Origin: Lotus japonicus
Lineage: Eukaryota; Streptophyta; Magnoliopsida; Fabales; Fabaceae
NCBI RefSeq assembly: GCF_012489685.1
Contig: NC_080043.1
Coordinates: forward strand, 54,210,289-54,274,288
DNA length: 64,000 nt
Reading direction: 5' to 3'
Positions 22,098 to 32,148 of this stretch are shown here, piece by piece. Both the position numbers and the translations under genes were made by a program. The notes beneath the pieces were generated by a model. It had not been told where the DNA came from. It did not search any database and was given only the letters and a program-made list of their open reading frames with translations. The number at the start of each line of letters is the position of its first letter. The first letter of the stretch is position 1.

Positions 22098-25000
22098 TGT
22101 AAGACCCAGATTTGCAGAACTGGATTAAATGTTTATTTTCCGACTCACGCGTAAGACCGGTGTAAGCGTGACAGGAGTTTACTGTTTGGGGAAGTTTAAT
22201 GAAGAAGAAAGTTCAGGAATTGCTTGAGGATAGTACCATAGTCGTTTTAGGAGTTAGTGCGAGTAGTCTGCACACCCGCCTTATGGCGAGAGTGTCCAGA
22301 ATAGGCTAATTCCGCTCTTAAAGCATTGTTTGAGCGAAATTCTAAATCATTGGAAAAATAAGAAGTTCTCATTATTTTTCCCTCGACCAGTGTTTCATTT
22401 CGGAACTCTGGACTGTACGCACGATAGGTTTCACTTCTCAGAAGTCCGACGACGCTAAATTCTATCCTTTAAAAACTCTAAATTCAAACGCTGAATTAAG
22501 GCTTTTTCTATTCGGAGCTTCTAACAAAGTTTCCATCCGCAATGCCAGGTTTCTTTCGACGTTTCCAATCTTTCTTCAGAATGAAGTTTTGTCATCCGAC
22601 TTTCACAGTAAAAAGTAGTTTTTTGGAGCGAATTAACTCACACCGCTTTTGGATCGTTTTTCTCAAATTCAAGAAACCTGTTTCGAGTTCTGGAATTCTG
22701 TTGCCAGAATCTCGCTTAGAATTCACCGATGAACGTGCTGCAAAAATCGGAATCGCAAAATATTCATTTTCCCGCGATTTCACTCTCCTATAAATAGTAA
22801 AAAAATCACAAAACTCACCATTTCTTCACATTGGGGCCGCGAGCTTGGAGGAAAGGAGAGGAGAGGGAAGAAGAACTTCGTCGTTTCTTGACCGATCTTC
22901 GAGCTGTTTGTCTCTATTTCACGGCACAGAGGTAATCTACTTGCTTCTTACCTCTGATCATCTTTTATATCGCGTTTCTTTATCTCTTTCTGAGCTTAAA
23001 GTTTCGAGCTTTACGTAAAAGTATTCGATTTTCCCGATTTTTCTTTAGATCCATCTTCTATACTTACCCAACAACCTAGAACACTCGCCGTTGTGCGCCG
23101 ATTTCGATCGAGTCGCCAAAGATCTGAAAAACTGTACTAAAACTCATTTATGTACATATTGGAACTTTATCGTCCAAAAGCCACGATCCGACTTAGTGAC
23201 TTTAGGATTAGTTGCTACAAGTGCCGTTGTGAACATCCCCATCAAATTTGTTTTCCGAAGTTTCAACTTTGAGTTTTTGAGCTTTAATTTTGGACAAAAG
23301 TGCCCCTAACTAGTCGTAATTCGACCCGGTCGTTCTAAAATTTTTCCGACAATTTCTTTACCCTAGTTATACCCTAAAACTACCTAGGAATTAAATTAGA
23401 TCGAAGAAAAAGCGCCGGAACCCTTTTCCCTTATATGGCCGAGAGCATGTTTTAAGGGGGGGAGGATTTCGTTTTCGCGATAACTCGTCCTCTCGTGCTC
23501 GATTGTTGTACTCTGAAGCTTCATACGCTTTGTCTATCGTTTTAGTTAACTTCGTTATGTTCGAATTGATTGTGTTTGATTTGATTTTCGCTTTGTTTAC
23601 TCCAAGGTTCAGTTGAAGGAACTTGGGGTGGTACCGAGCTAACTGGTGAGGAAAACCTACGCTGCGAGGCTGGAGCAACTCGAGGTTAGGGCAACTTACC
23701 TATTAGCTAAGATTGCATGATAGGCGTCGATAAATTCGACTTGTATATTACTTTGATATTGTATATGATGATGAATTATTGCTATGTTGTTTTCATAACT
23801 TATGATGTTGATGTTGTATTAAATTCTGCACCTTGACGCGATTCCGGAGCGAAGAATCACTGAACTGATTCCTTTTGATCTTTCGGGTTGGATGAACAAC
23901 CCTAGGCAAGTCCAAACCCGAGGTTTGAGACCTAGCTATCGTTTGTATACTTAGACTTTCCCCGGGGTTACATTTGGTGGGATTTTGGCAAACTTAGAAT
24001 GAATAGAATCTTGGAAACTAGAGACCTTAGAAAACTTAGTCTTCGAGAATTAAACTCATAACCTGACTAATTCAATTTGAAACGTTTTCATTAACGAATA
24101 AACCATAGGGAATCTAAAAGGGAAAATGATTGCGAAAGACGGGGAAATGTCGACAAGTCTTGAAGTTACTGGGAATTGGTGGACACCACGGGGGTGAGCC
24201 ACGGTGACGAGAGGAGGTCACCGAGTACATTGGTACTCTTGTTGTTGGAGTTTCTGTCGTAGGGTCGACATTAAACCCTTGAGTTTTTAAATTGAGATTA
24301 AGGCTAAACACTTGCGTTGTGAGGACGATTCGATGTTTGGCTAACCATACTGCATCATGCATACATTCGAGGTTGAGACAGTCGAAAGATTGGGCCTCGG
24401 TGAAGTTGGGACGGCTTCGGTCGGGCTTCACGAAGGTTGGGACGGACGAAATACTGGGCCTTCATCGAAGAACACCTAGAGTGTATCTTCGGCATAGCGG
24501 GCGGAGTGGTACAACCTAGGGTGGTTGGGACTGATCTGACTATGCATGGGTTTGTAAGCGACACCCGAGCGGAGTTGTCGACACTAGGCTGGTGTAGGGC
24601 AGACTCGATGGTGCCCATCCCAAACAACTATCCGGATCATATTGAATTGCATTTCACGCATACATTCACCCTGACTGGAATTGTATGCTGTTTGAATTAT
24701 CGAATTATTGTTAGAGCCGATAACATGCTAGGAATATATTTATATATACATAAACATATATATCTATACCCCCAATCACATGTTGTCAGTATAATTACTC
24801 TATTCCGTGAGTTGACCCTAGCGCCTTGGCTTTGGTTTCATGTTTGTGTTTGGGCGGTCGACCTGCTGCCAGATGTCGATGGCGGATTGGTTTTAGATGG
24901 TCTCTCCCTCGGGGGGATCAGGTTTGAGCTGGTTCACCTACATGCCCCCACCGCTTGGGTGATCGATCCTGTGGATCATCGGGCGACGTATCGGGGAAGG

Positions 25001-26010
25001 GTCATGGAGGACCGTACTGCCGAGCGAGGACGTCTGACGAAGGGAGTTCTACGGCGCATGGAGCTGAGCTTCAACTTGCCGCCTTCAGTTCGCTGTGGAC
25101 CGGGCACTGGCCGGAGACCACCTGCACCACCTTCATCTTCATCGGACGAGGAGGACCCATCCGAGATCGAGGCTGATAGGGATGCACCTGTCGCGCCACT
25201 TCGTGCTACTGCAGTCAATTCTACCGACATTGCGTCGTCCTCGAGGCTCGTGGAGCCGAAGAGGGAGCCTGTTGTTCCATCTGCCTCTCGCCGTTTCCCG
25301 CCGACTCCATCACGCGGCTACCACGTGGGACCCTTGTTGCGTGTGGTGGAAGAGGAGATTTTTTCTGAGGAGGTTGACGTTGAGATGGGCTCGACTAGGG
25401 TTGTTCGCAGGACAGTTAGGAAGGAGGTCGTGGACTTGGATACTGAGATGATCACGGTGGACTCGGACCCTGACTCCGACACCGACGTTGACAGCTACTC
25501 GCCGAGCGACGAAGGGGAGGAGGAGGATATGTGAGCAAATCTGGAGGGTAGGTTAGGTGGGCACCATATTTTTTGTAGAACTCTGATTCGTTTGTTTTGG
25601 CACAGGGTAGGTTCCCGACGCATGGCTTTTTGTGTGGTTCTCTTGCTGGAGGATCACAGAGAGTCAGTCGGACTGTAGGGGTCTTTGCTTAGGCCATTTT
25701 GAGGCCGACTTTCTCCTAGTGGATTGTAATTATAACTTTCTCACTCACATTTCTGGATCTGTATATATTTGCCTACGGGCACACTACTTGGGAGTCACTG
25801 CGAGTGCGCGTGACGCTGGAGTGCAGCTGAGGTTGTACCTGTTTATATGATGTACATCGATTAGTTTTAGTTTGCTGGGTTTATGTCTTTATTTTCTATC
25901 ACTCTAATTAAAAAGAGAAAAAGAATCAAACGAAAAAAAAAAATACATGTTTTCCGCTTAAAGTTTATTTTTGAGTTACTAAAGTGACACGCGAAAATTG
26001 GGGCGTTACA
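22098..26010 (+). mobile_element. 5' LTR of Gypsy D (Tekay-like, 3913 bp)
   Basis: TGTAAGACCCAG...GGGCGTTACA, followed after three bases by a perfect primer site. It is the only complete plus-strand LTR here with its internal region attached. The U3 part has no family-1 array of the usual kind; at 24370-24480 there are other short repeats with GAAGGTTGGGACGG-like text. TATA-rich run at 24737-24772, ORF0 copy at 24840-25534. Confidence 0.85.
24840..25534 (+). pseudogene. ORF0 in the 5' LTR of Gypsy D (N-terminal lesions, tail complete)
   Basis: The ATG at 24840 (MFVFGRSTCCQMSMADWF) meets an in-frame TAG at 24894-24896 and a G6 tract at 24911-24916 where intact copies have G7. Downstream the frame is open to 25534: RFELVHLHAPTAWVIDPVD, RGRVMEDRTAERGRLTKG, then the acidic tail with DEEDPSEIEAD, IASSSRLVEPKREP, LLRVVEEE, TVRKEVVDLDTEMITVDSD and a final EGEEEDM. 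An upstream open frame reaches back to 24437 but crosses the TATA region and is probably accidental. As a 5' LTR copy placed before gag it shows where ORF0 sits in the element RNA. Confidence 0.6.
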
Positions 26011-26013
26011 TTG

Positions 26014-26025
26014 TGGTATCAGAGC
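26014..26025 (+). other. Primer binding site of Gypsy D
   Basis: TGGTATCAGAGC, a perfect initiator-Met tRNA complement, three bases after the LTR. Confidence 0.9.
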
Positions 26026-26218
26026 TTAGTCGAGTCTTTTGGGAGTCTTAGGGGAATAGGTCTTCTGTGCTAGGTTGTGTGACTCTGCAAAGAGTGAAAA
26101 TTGATTGTCTGCAGAGCGATCTTCGCTCTAATTGATTGCATTGTTACTTGATCATGTGGGATAGACTTTTAGTGCTATCATACGATTAGGACTAACAGTT
26201 TCCATGGGGTAACAAACG

Positions 26219-26244
26219 ATGGTGAACACGAATCAGCTAGCTGA
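26219..26244 (+). pseudogene. Gypsy D gag, first codons
   Basis: ATG at 26219 gives MVNTNQLA before interruption by solo LTR L4. Codons resume at 30319 in the same frame when the extra GCTGA is discounted. Confidence 0.7.
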
Positions 26245-26709
26245 TGTAACACCCCGATTTCCAGGTGTCACTTTAGTAACCAAAAATAAACTTTACGCGG
26301 AAAACTGGTAATTTTTTTTCGTTTGATTCCTTTCAAATAAAGCGATAGAAGGTAAAGACATAACCCAACACTAACTAACCAATATACAAATATATACACA
26401 TGTACAGCCTCAGCTGCACTCTCCCGTCACGCGCACTCGCAGTGACTCCAAAGTAGTGTGCCCGCAGGCAAATATATTCAAACCAGCACTGTAAGTAAAA
26501 GTATCGAATATACAGTCATCCAAGAGAAAGTCGGCACCCAAAAATGGCCTGAACAAAAGACCCCTATACTCCAACAGACTCTCTGTGATCCTCCTCAAAA
26601 GAACCACACAAAAAGCCACACATCGGGAACCTACCCTGTCCCAAAAAGTAAGACGATCAGAGCTCTACACAAAAAATGACGCTAGCCTAACCTACCCTCC
26701 TAGCTCAGC

Positions 26710-27408
26710 TCATAGCTCCTCCTCCTCCTCGTCGCTGCTCGGCGAGTAGCTCTCCCCACTGCTCTCGGAGTCAGAGTCGGAATCCACCGTAATCATCTCG
26801 GTGTCCAAGTCCACGACCTCCCTCCTAACTGCCCTGCGCACCGTCCTAGTCGAGCCGGTCTCCACATCGACCTCTCCTGTAAGAACATCCTCCTCTACCA
26901 CCCTAAGCAAAGGGTCCACACGGTAGCTGTGCGGTGAAGAGAAAGAAAAGAGACGTGAGGCAAATGGGACGACAGACTCCCTCTTCGGCCGCACAAGCCT
27001 AGAGGACGACGCCACGTCGGTAGGATCAATGGCAGTAACAGGAGGTGGCGCAACAGGTGCAGCAACAACAGGCTCTATCTCCGCTGGGTCCTCATCATCA
27101 GAAGGTGAAGTCGGAGGTGGTGCAGGTGGTCCTCGACCAGTACCTGGTCCGCAGTGAACTGAGGGCGGCAAGTCAAAGCTCAGCTCCATACGCCGTAGCA
27201 CTCCTCTCGTCAAGCGTCCACGCTCATCAGTCCGATCCTCCATGACCCTTCCCCTGTACGTCGCTCGGTGACCAGCCACATCGATCACCCAAGTGGTGGG
27301 GGCATCACGATCCACCAACTCATACCTGATCCCCCCCGAGGGAGAGACCATCGAAAACCAGTCGGCCATCGACATCTGGCAGCAGGCCGACCGCCCAAAC
27401 ACAAACAT
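26710..27408 (-). CDS. ORF0: LTR-encoded 232-aa protein, intact copy, function unknown
   Basis: This is an uninterrupted ORF wholly inside a solo LTR. Residues 1-15 are MFVFGRSACCQMSMA; about 20-95 form a conserved block (GGIRYELVDRDAPTTWVID, HRATYRGRVMEDRTDERGR, VLRRMELSFDLPPSV); about 100-232 is a Pro-, Ser- and acid-rich tail containing VASSSRLVRPKRE, PLLRVVEED, VRREVVDLDTEMITVDSD and a Glu-rich end. No TM segment, zinc finger or enzyme motif is recognised. The same blocks are kept in the copies at 24840-25534 and 30888-31555 despite much change elsewhere. It begins about 75 bp after the TATA-rich run, so it would be the first ORF of the element RNA, before gag. It may be an accessory or regulatory protein; this is inference. 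Confidence 0.6.
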   Translation of the reverse strand: MFVFGRSACCQMSMADWFSMVSPSGGIRYELVDRDAPTTWVIDVAGHRATYRGRVMEDRTDERGRLTRGVLRRMELSFDLPPSVHCGPGTGRGPPAPPPTSPSDDEDPAEIEPVVAAPVAPPPVTAIDPTDVASSSRLVRPKRESVVPFASRLFSFSSPHSYRVDPLLRVVEEDVLTGEVDVETGSTRTVRRAVRREVVDLDTEMITVDSDSDSESSGESYSPSSDEEEEEL

Positions 27409-27482
27409 GAAACCAAAGCCAAGGCGCTAGGGTCAACTCACGGAAATAAGTAGATATACACTCAACATGTGACAGGGAATAG

Positions 27483-27517
27483 ATATATATGTTGTTATAT
27501 ATATATATATATAAATA
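27483..27517 (-). promoter_or_regulatory. TATA-rich run of LTR L4 (probable LTR promoter)
   Basis: A TATATATA-type run occupies the same place in all five related LTRs (10611-10652, 18301-18336, 24737-24772, here, and about 38300-38310), between the palindrome repeats and ORF0. Position fits a U3 promoter; the start site is not mapped. Confidence 0.5.
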
Positions 27518-27621
27518 ATCCTAGCATGTTATTGGCTCTAACAATGCTTCAATAAATCAAACAGCACACAATTCCAGTCAGAATGAATGTATGCGTGGAA
27601 TGCAATCAATATGATCCGGAT

Positions 27622-27823
27622 TGTGACGCGTTCCCGTTCGCCACAAGTGAAGCATTCCCGTTCTTCACTCTGGATAAACCATTCCCGTTATTCATCCTTG
27701 GTGAACCATTCCCGTTATTCACCGTATGATGAACCATTCCCGTTATTCATCATTAATGCATTGGTGAACCATTCCCGTTATTCACCAAAAGATGCACAGG
27801 TGAACCATTCCCGTTATTCACCC
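27622..27823. repeat. Array of imperfect palindromes, family 1, in LTR L4
   Basis: Seven units. Arms are TGTG/CACA, AGTGAAG/CTTCACT, GGATAAA/TTCATCC (one mismatch), GGTGAA/TTCACC (three times) and ATGATGAA/TTCATCAT, around cores such as CCATTCCCGTTA. Between units the arms change together; the core changes from GCATTCCCGTTC to CCATTCCCGTTA between LTR copies. Confidence 0.85.
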
Positions 27824-27908
27824 GATTGATGCAATATGGTTAGCCAAACATCGAATCGTCCTCACCACATAAGTGTTTAGCTCAAACCCAAACTCAAAAC
27901 AAACCCAA

Positions 27909-28150
27909 GAGTTAGTGTCGGTCAATACAACACAACTCGGAGTTAGTGTCGGTCAATACAACACAACTCCCACCACAAAACCCACAAACAAAGCCTAGAG
28001 TCAGCGTCGGTCAATACAACACGACTCGGAGTTAGTGTCGCTCAATACAACACAACTCCAACACCCAAAACCCAGAGTTAGTGTCGGTCAATACAACACA
28101 ACTCCAATACCCAAAACCCAGAGTTAGTGTCGGTCAATACAACACAACTC
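27909..28150. repeat. Array of imperfect palindromes, family 2, in LTR L4
   Basis: Six 30-bp units at 27909, 27940, 27998, 28029, 28074 and 28121. Each has outer arms GAGTT and AACTC, inner arms GTGT and ACAC, and a loop containing CGGTCAATA. The unit at 27998 has GAGTC and GACTC instead, a paired change. Shorter arrays occur at 11050-11145, 18715-18862 and 37785-37880. Confidence 0.8.
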
Positions 28151-30318
28151 GAATAACAAGAGTACTAGAGTACTCGGTGACTTTCAATCATCACCGTGGT
28201 TCACCCCCCCGTGGTGTCCACCAAAATCTCCCAAAAACCCACATCAAAAGTCGACTTTTCCCTGTCTTTCAAAATTATTTTCTCCTTTAGTTCTCCTATG
28301 ATTATACGTTTAGTAAAAATGTATCGAATTGGATTAGTCAAGTTATGAGTTTATTTCTTAAAGTCTAAGTCTCCCAAAGTCTCTAGTTTTCGAAATTCTA
28401 ATCTTTCTAATTTTCTCCAAAAACCCTCCAAAAGAAATTCCCGGGGAAAGTCTAAGTAAACCAACGAATACCAACAAATGGCTAAGTCTCAAACCCCACG
28501 TTTGAACTTGCCTAGGGTTGGTCATCCAACCCGAAATATCAAAGATCACCAGATCAATGAATCTTTACTCCGAAGTCGCATCAAAACGCACAATCCAACA
28601 ATATCACAATATCACAAATTATGGAAAAACATCATAACATCAACTCATCATCATAATCAACATCAGATAAAGCATAAGTCGAATTTATCGACGCCTATCA
28701 TGCAGTCATAGCTAATAGTAAGTTGCCCTAGCCTCGAGCTGCTCCAGCCTCGTAATCAAAATCTCCTTCACACGATTGCTCCGAAACTCCCAAAGTTCCT
28801 TCAACTGAACCTCGGAGAAAACAAAGCAGAATCCAAACAAAATCGATTAGTTCGATCGCAATACAACACATAAACGATAGACAAAGCATTAAAGCTTCAG
28901 AATACGACAATCGGGTACTTAAAGACAAGTTTTCGAAAACGAAAACTCCCCCCCCCCCTCACTACATAGCTCACGGCCATAAGAGAAAAAGGGCTCCGGC
29001 TCTTTTCTTCGATCAAATCTGTTTACAAGGTAGTTTTAGGGTAAAACTAAGGCAAAGAAACTGTCGGAACAATTTTCGGACAATCGGATCAAAATACGGC
29101 TGTTCAGGGGCATTTTGGTCCAAAATAAAAGCTCAAAACCTCAAAGTTATCAGTTCGGAAAACAAATTTGACAGCAATGATCCTAACGACATCTGTGACA
29201 ACAAATCCTAAAGGCACGAAGTCAGATTACGACTTTTCGAAAGTAAAGTTTCAAAATGTGCGACAAAAAGGGTTTTGAATCAGTTTTTCAGATCCTTGAC
29301 AACTCGATCACAATCGGCGAATACTGACGGAGGTTTTAGACTCTTGGGCACATAGTGAACAAACCCCAACCAAGAAATCAGAGGAAACGAACAGGTTTAC
29401 AAAAGCTCCAAACTTTTAGCACAGAAACGACTACAGAAACGCAGTAGAAACAGTAATCAGAGGTTATAATTAAGCTAGTTACCTCGGTACCTTGAAGTAG
29501 GGACGAACTGCACGAAGATCGGTCGAGTTTTGGCGAAAATCTTTTCTCCCTCACTCCCCTTCAAACTCGCGGCTTTAATGGTGGGTTGTGGTGAGATATT
29601 TTGAAATTCGAGCTATTTATAGGCAGGTGAAATCGCGGGAAAATGAAAATTTCGCGATTCCGATTTTTGCAGCACGTTCACCGATGAATTCTAAGAGAGA
29701 TTCTGGCGTCAGAATTCCAGAACTCAAAACATATCTCTGACATTTGGGAAAAACGATATCTAAAATCCCAAAAGCGGTGTAAGTTAATCTTTCCCGAAAA
29801 ACTACTTTTTGCTGTGATGGTCAGACGACAAAACTTCCTTCTGAAGAAGGATTGGAAACGTCGAAACAAATCTGGCAACACGAACGGAAACTTCGTTAGA
29901 AGTCCCGAATAGAAAAAGTCTTCATCCATCGCTCGAATCTAGGGTTTCGAAGCAAAGAAATTAGCGTCGTCGGACTTCCGAAAAGTGAATACTATCGTGC
30001 GTACAGTCCAGGGTTCCGAAATGAAACGCTGGTCGAAGGAAAAATAAAGAGAACCTTTAAATTTTCCAAGGATTCGAAATCTCACTTAATACGTTGCTCT
30101 AAAAGCGAAATTAGCCTATTCTGGACACGCTCGCCATAAGGCAGGTGTGCAGACAACTCGCACTAATTCCTACAGCGACTACGCAACATTCCTCAAGCAA
30201 TTCCTGAACTTTCTTCTTCATTAATCTTTTTCAAACAGCAAACTCCTGTCAGGCTTACACTGATTCTACGCGTGAGTCGGAAATTAACTTGTTCTGCAAA
30301 TCCAGGTCTTACAGCTGA

Positions 30319-30772
30319 GATGATGGCCACTATGGCTCAGGCAATGACTAATCAGGCGAACGACAACGCTCAGAGGCGTGCTGCGGAGGAAGCGCGTGAT
30401 CAACACCAGTGTCAGAGGGAGGTGACTCTGGATCAGAACAAGGGGCTGAATGACTTCAGGAGACAGGATCCACCTAAGTTCTCGGGTGGTACTGACCCGG
30501 ACAAAGCGGATCTCAGGATCGAGGAAATAGATAAGATCTTTGGTGTACTACAGACTGCTGAGGGAGCCAAGGTGGGGATGGCAACCTTTCTGCTGTTGGG
30601 TGATGCTGAGTACTGGTGGAGGGGCGCCGGAGGGATTATGGAGGCAAACCATGTGGTGCTGAACTGGGTTTCGTTTCGTGCTGCTTTTCTAGAAAAGTAC
30701 TTTCCTGCTAGTGCTCGTGACGAGCGTGAGGCACAGTTTCTGACTCTTTGTCAAGGGAGCGTGAGTCAGATG
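30319..30772 (+). pseudogene. Gypsy D gag, capsid part, truncated
   Basis: The frame gives MMATMAQAMTNQANDNAQRR, then FRRQDPPKFSGGTDPDKADL, LLLGDAEYWWRGAGG and LEKYFPASARDEREAQFLTL, the retrotransposon gag (capsid) domain of Tekay-like elements. The zinc knuckles and all of pol are absent: after about GSVSQM the sequence switches to unrelated text and, by 30880, to an LTR end of an older relative. It is a deletion or recombination product. Confidence 0.8.
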
Positions 30773-30887
30773 ATTCGAGTAATCATAAAGAGTGTTTGCA
30801 CTCTATCATCGTAGGAATTCGAGGTCGATAGTTCGACCATTACCTTAGGGAATTTTAGAGACAAAATTCGTAGCTAGACTCTTACGT

Positions 30888-31569
30888 GTGCCAAACTGCC
30901 AGATGTCGCTGGGGGAGTGGTTTACGCTGGTTCGCCCGTCAGGGAGAATCAAGTACGAGCTGATTGATCGAGTTGACCCTGCCGCTTGGACGTTGGACCC
31001 CGCCAACCACCGAGCGACGTACCGAGGGAGAGTGATGGAGGATGTGATTGACAACCATGAAGACATGACTACTGGAGTTCTGCGGAAGTACACCGTTTCC
31101 TTTGATCTGCCGCAGATGGTTCACTTTGGACCATGTACTGGATTTCACCTACGCCGTCGTCGTCATTATCGTCGTCGTCATTTGATGAGGACGATCCTTC
31201 CGAGGTCGATGTTGTGGCTGTGACAACGTCTGGACCGACACCGGCTGCTGTTATGGACCCTACTAACGTTGCGTCATCTTCGAGGCTCGTTGAGCCAAAG
31301 GAGGAGCCGGTCGCCACGAGTCTGACTCGTTTTGGGGCGTCTGTTTCCTCTCATGGTTACTGGTCAAATCTTTGGTTCGCATGGTTGAGGAGGAGATTGC
31401 TACTGACGTAGTCGATCTGGAGACTGGTTTGACTAGGGTGGCACGAAAGACAATTAGGAGGGAGGTTCTTGACGTGGATGTCGATGTGCTTACTGTGGAC
31501 TCAAACACGGAGGACGACTACACGAGCGAGGAGGAGGAAGAGTGTTGGGAGACCCGCTTCTTTGCATGA
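30888..31569 (+). pseudogene. Diverged ORF0 copy with two frameshifts
   Basis: Frame 1 (to about 31140): CQMSLGEWFTLVRPSGRIKY, ELIDRVDPAAWTLD, HRATYRGRVMED, GVLRKYTVSFDLPQMVHFGP. Then a second frame: FDEDDPSEVDVV, NVASSSRLVEPKEEP. Then a third (from about 31372): MVEEEIATDVVDLETGLTRV and VLDVDVDVLTVDSNTEDD with a Glu-rich end. The order of blocks matches the intact ORF0 (26710-27408), but many residues differ, so the protein was present in an older common ancestor. Confidence 0.6.
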
Positions 31570-31597
31570 CTTAGGTTAGGGTGTATATTCAGTAGTA

Positions 31598-31835
31598 GCT
31601 CTAGTTAGTTGTTGTACATTTGGGACAGGGTAGGTTCCCAACCTTTTGCTTTTTGTGTGATTCTCTGTATGGGAATCACAGAGAGTAGTCGGACGATAGG
31701 AGGTCTTAGGAGGCTGGCTCTGGTTAGTTGTTGTACATTTGGGACAGGGTAGGTTCCCAACCTTTTGCTTTTTGTGTGATTCTCTGTATGGGAATCACAG
31801 AGAGTAGTCGGACGATAGGAGGTCTTAGGAGGCTG
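31598..31835. repeat. 119-bp tandem duplication in the older LTR
   Basis: Two consecutive copies (31598-31716 and 31717-31835) starting near CTAGTTAGTTGTTGTAC differ at only a few bases. The other LTRs have one copy, so this is a late local duplication. Confidence 0.85.
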
Positions 31836-32148
31836 TTTTGGGCTGACTCTCCTACATTTTCAAGACTGTAACTATTACACTTACTTTGATCACTGTTGCG
31901 TACACTTGCCTTTTGGCACACTTTCTGTCACTGTCAGGTTCTGGTGACGTTTGTGGTACAACACGGGTTGTATCTGTCTTATATATATTTAGTTTATCGG
32001 GGTATGTTTGGAATTTTATTGAAGTCCACGTTGGACAAGTCTTCCATATTTATGTCTCTCACCTTTAAAAAAAAAAATTACCTTCTTTTTCCGCTGTTTT
32101 ATTTTAATTGGTTACTAAAGTGACGCTCCGGAAATCGGGGTGTGACAC

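Larger units (their letters stand above)
26245..30313 (-). mobile_element. Solo Tekay-like LTR, copy L4 (4069 bp)
   Basis: TGTAACACCCCG...GGTCTTACA with GCTGA on both sides (26240-26244 and 30314-30318). No internal sequence remains, so it is a solo LTR inside Gypsy D gag. It is the longest copy because ORF0 is complete (26710-27408). Other parts are a TATA-rich run (27483-27517), palindrome arrays (27622-27823 and 27909-28150) and a C11 tract near 28950. Confidence 0.9.
30880..32148 (+). mobile_element. Older Tekay-related LTR, 3' part only
   Basis: It starts inside the ORF0 region and ends with CGGGGTGTGACA at 32137-32148, equivalent to the LTR end CGGGGTGTTACA. It is clearly more diverged than the other copies. 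The left end is joined to Gypsy D gag, with about 100 bp of unassigned sequence between. It contains a diverged ORF0 and a 119-bp tandem duplication. Confidence 0.7.

Noticed and set aside
24437..24839. Upstream extension of the long ORF in the Gypsy D LTR
   Set aside because: It crosses the TATA-rich region, is in a different frame from the ORF0 start, and has no counterpart in other copies.
25632..25850. Small ORF after ORF0, also open in part at 9937-10143, 17633-17839, 26410-26619 and 38616-38915
   Set aside because: Similarity between copies follows nucleotide identity of the LTR; starts, stops and frames differ, so protein coding is not supported.
27622..28150. Regular repeat arrays with similar spacing that look like a CRISPR array
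   Set aside because: Plant nuclear DNA inside an LTR, spacers are short and not unique, units are palindromes, and no cas genes are possible in this context.
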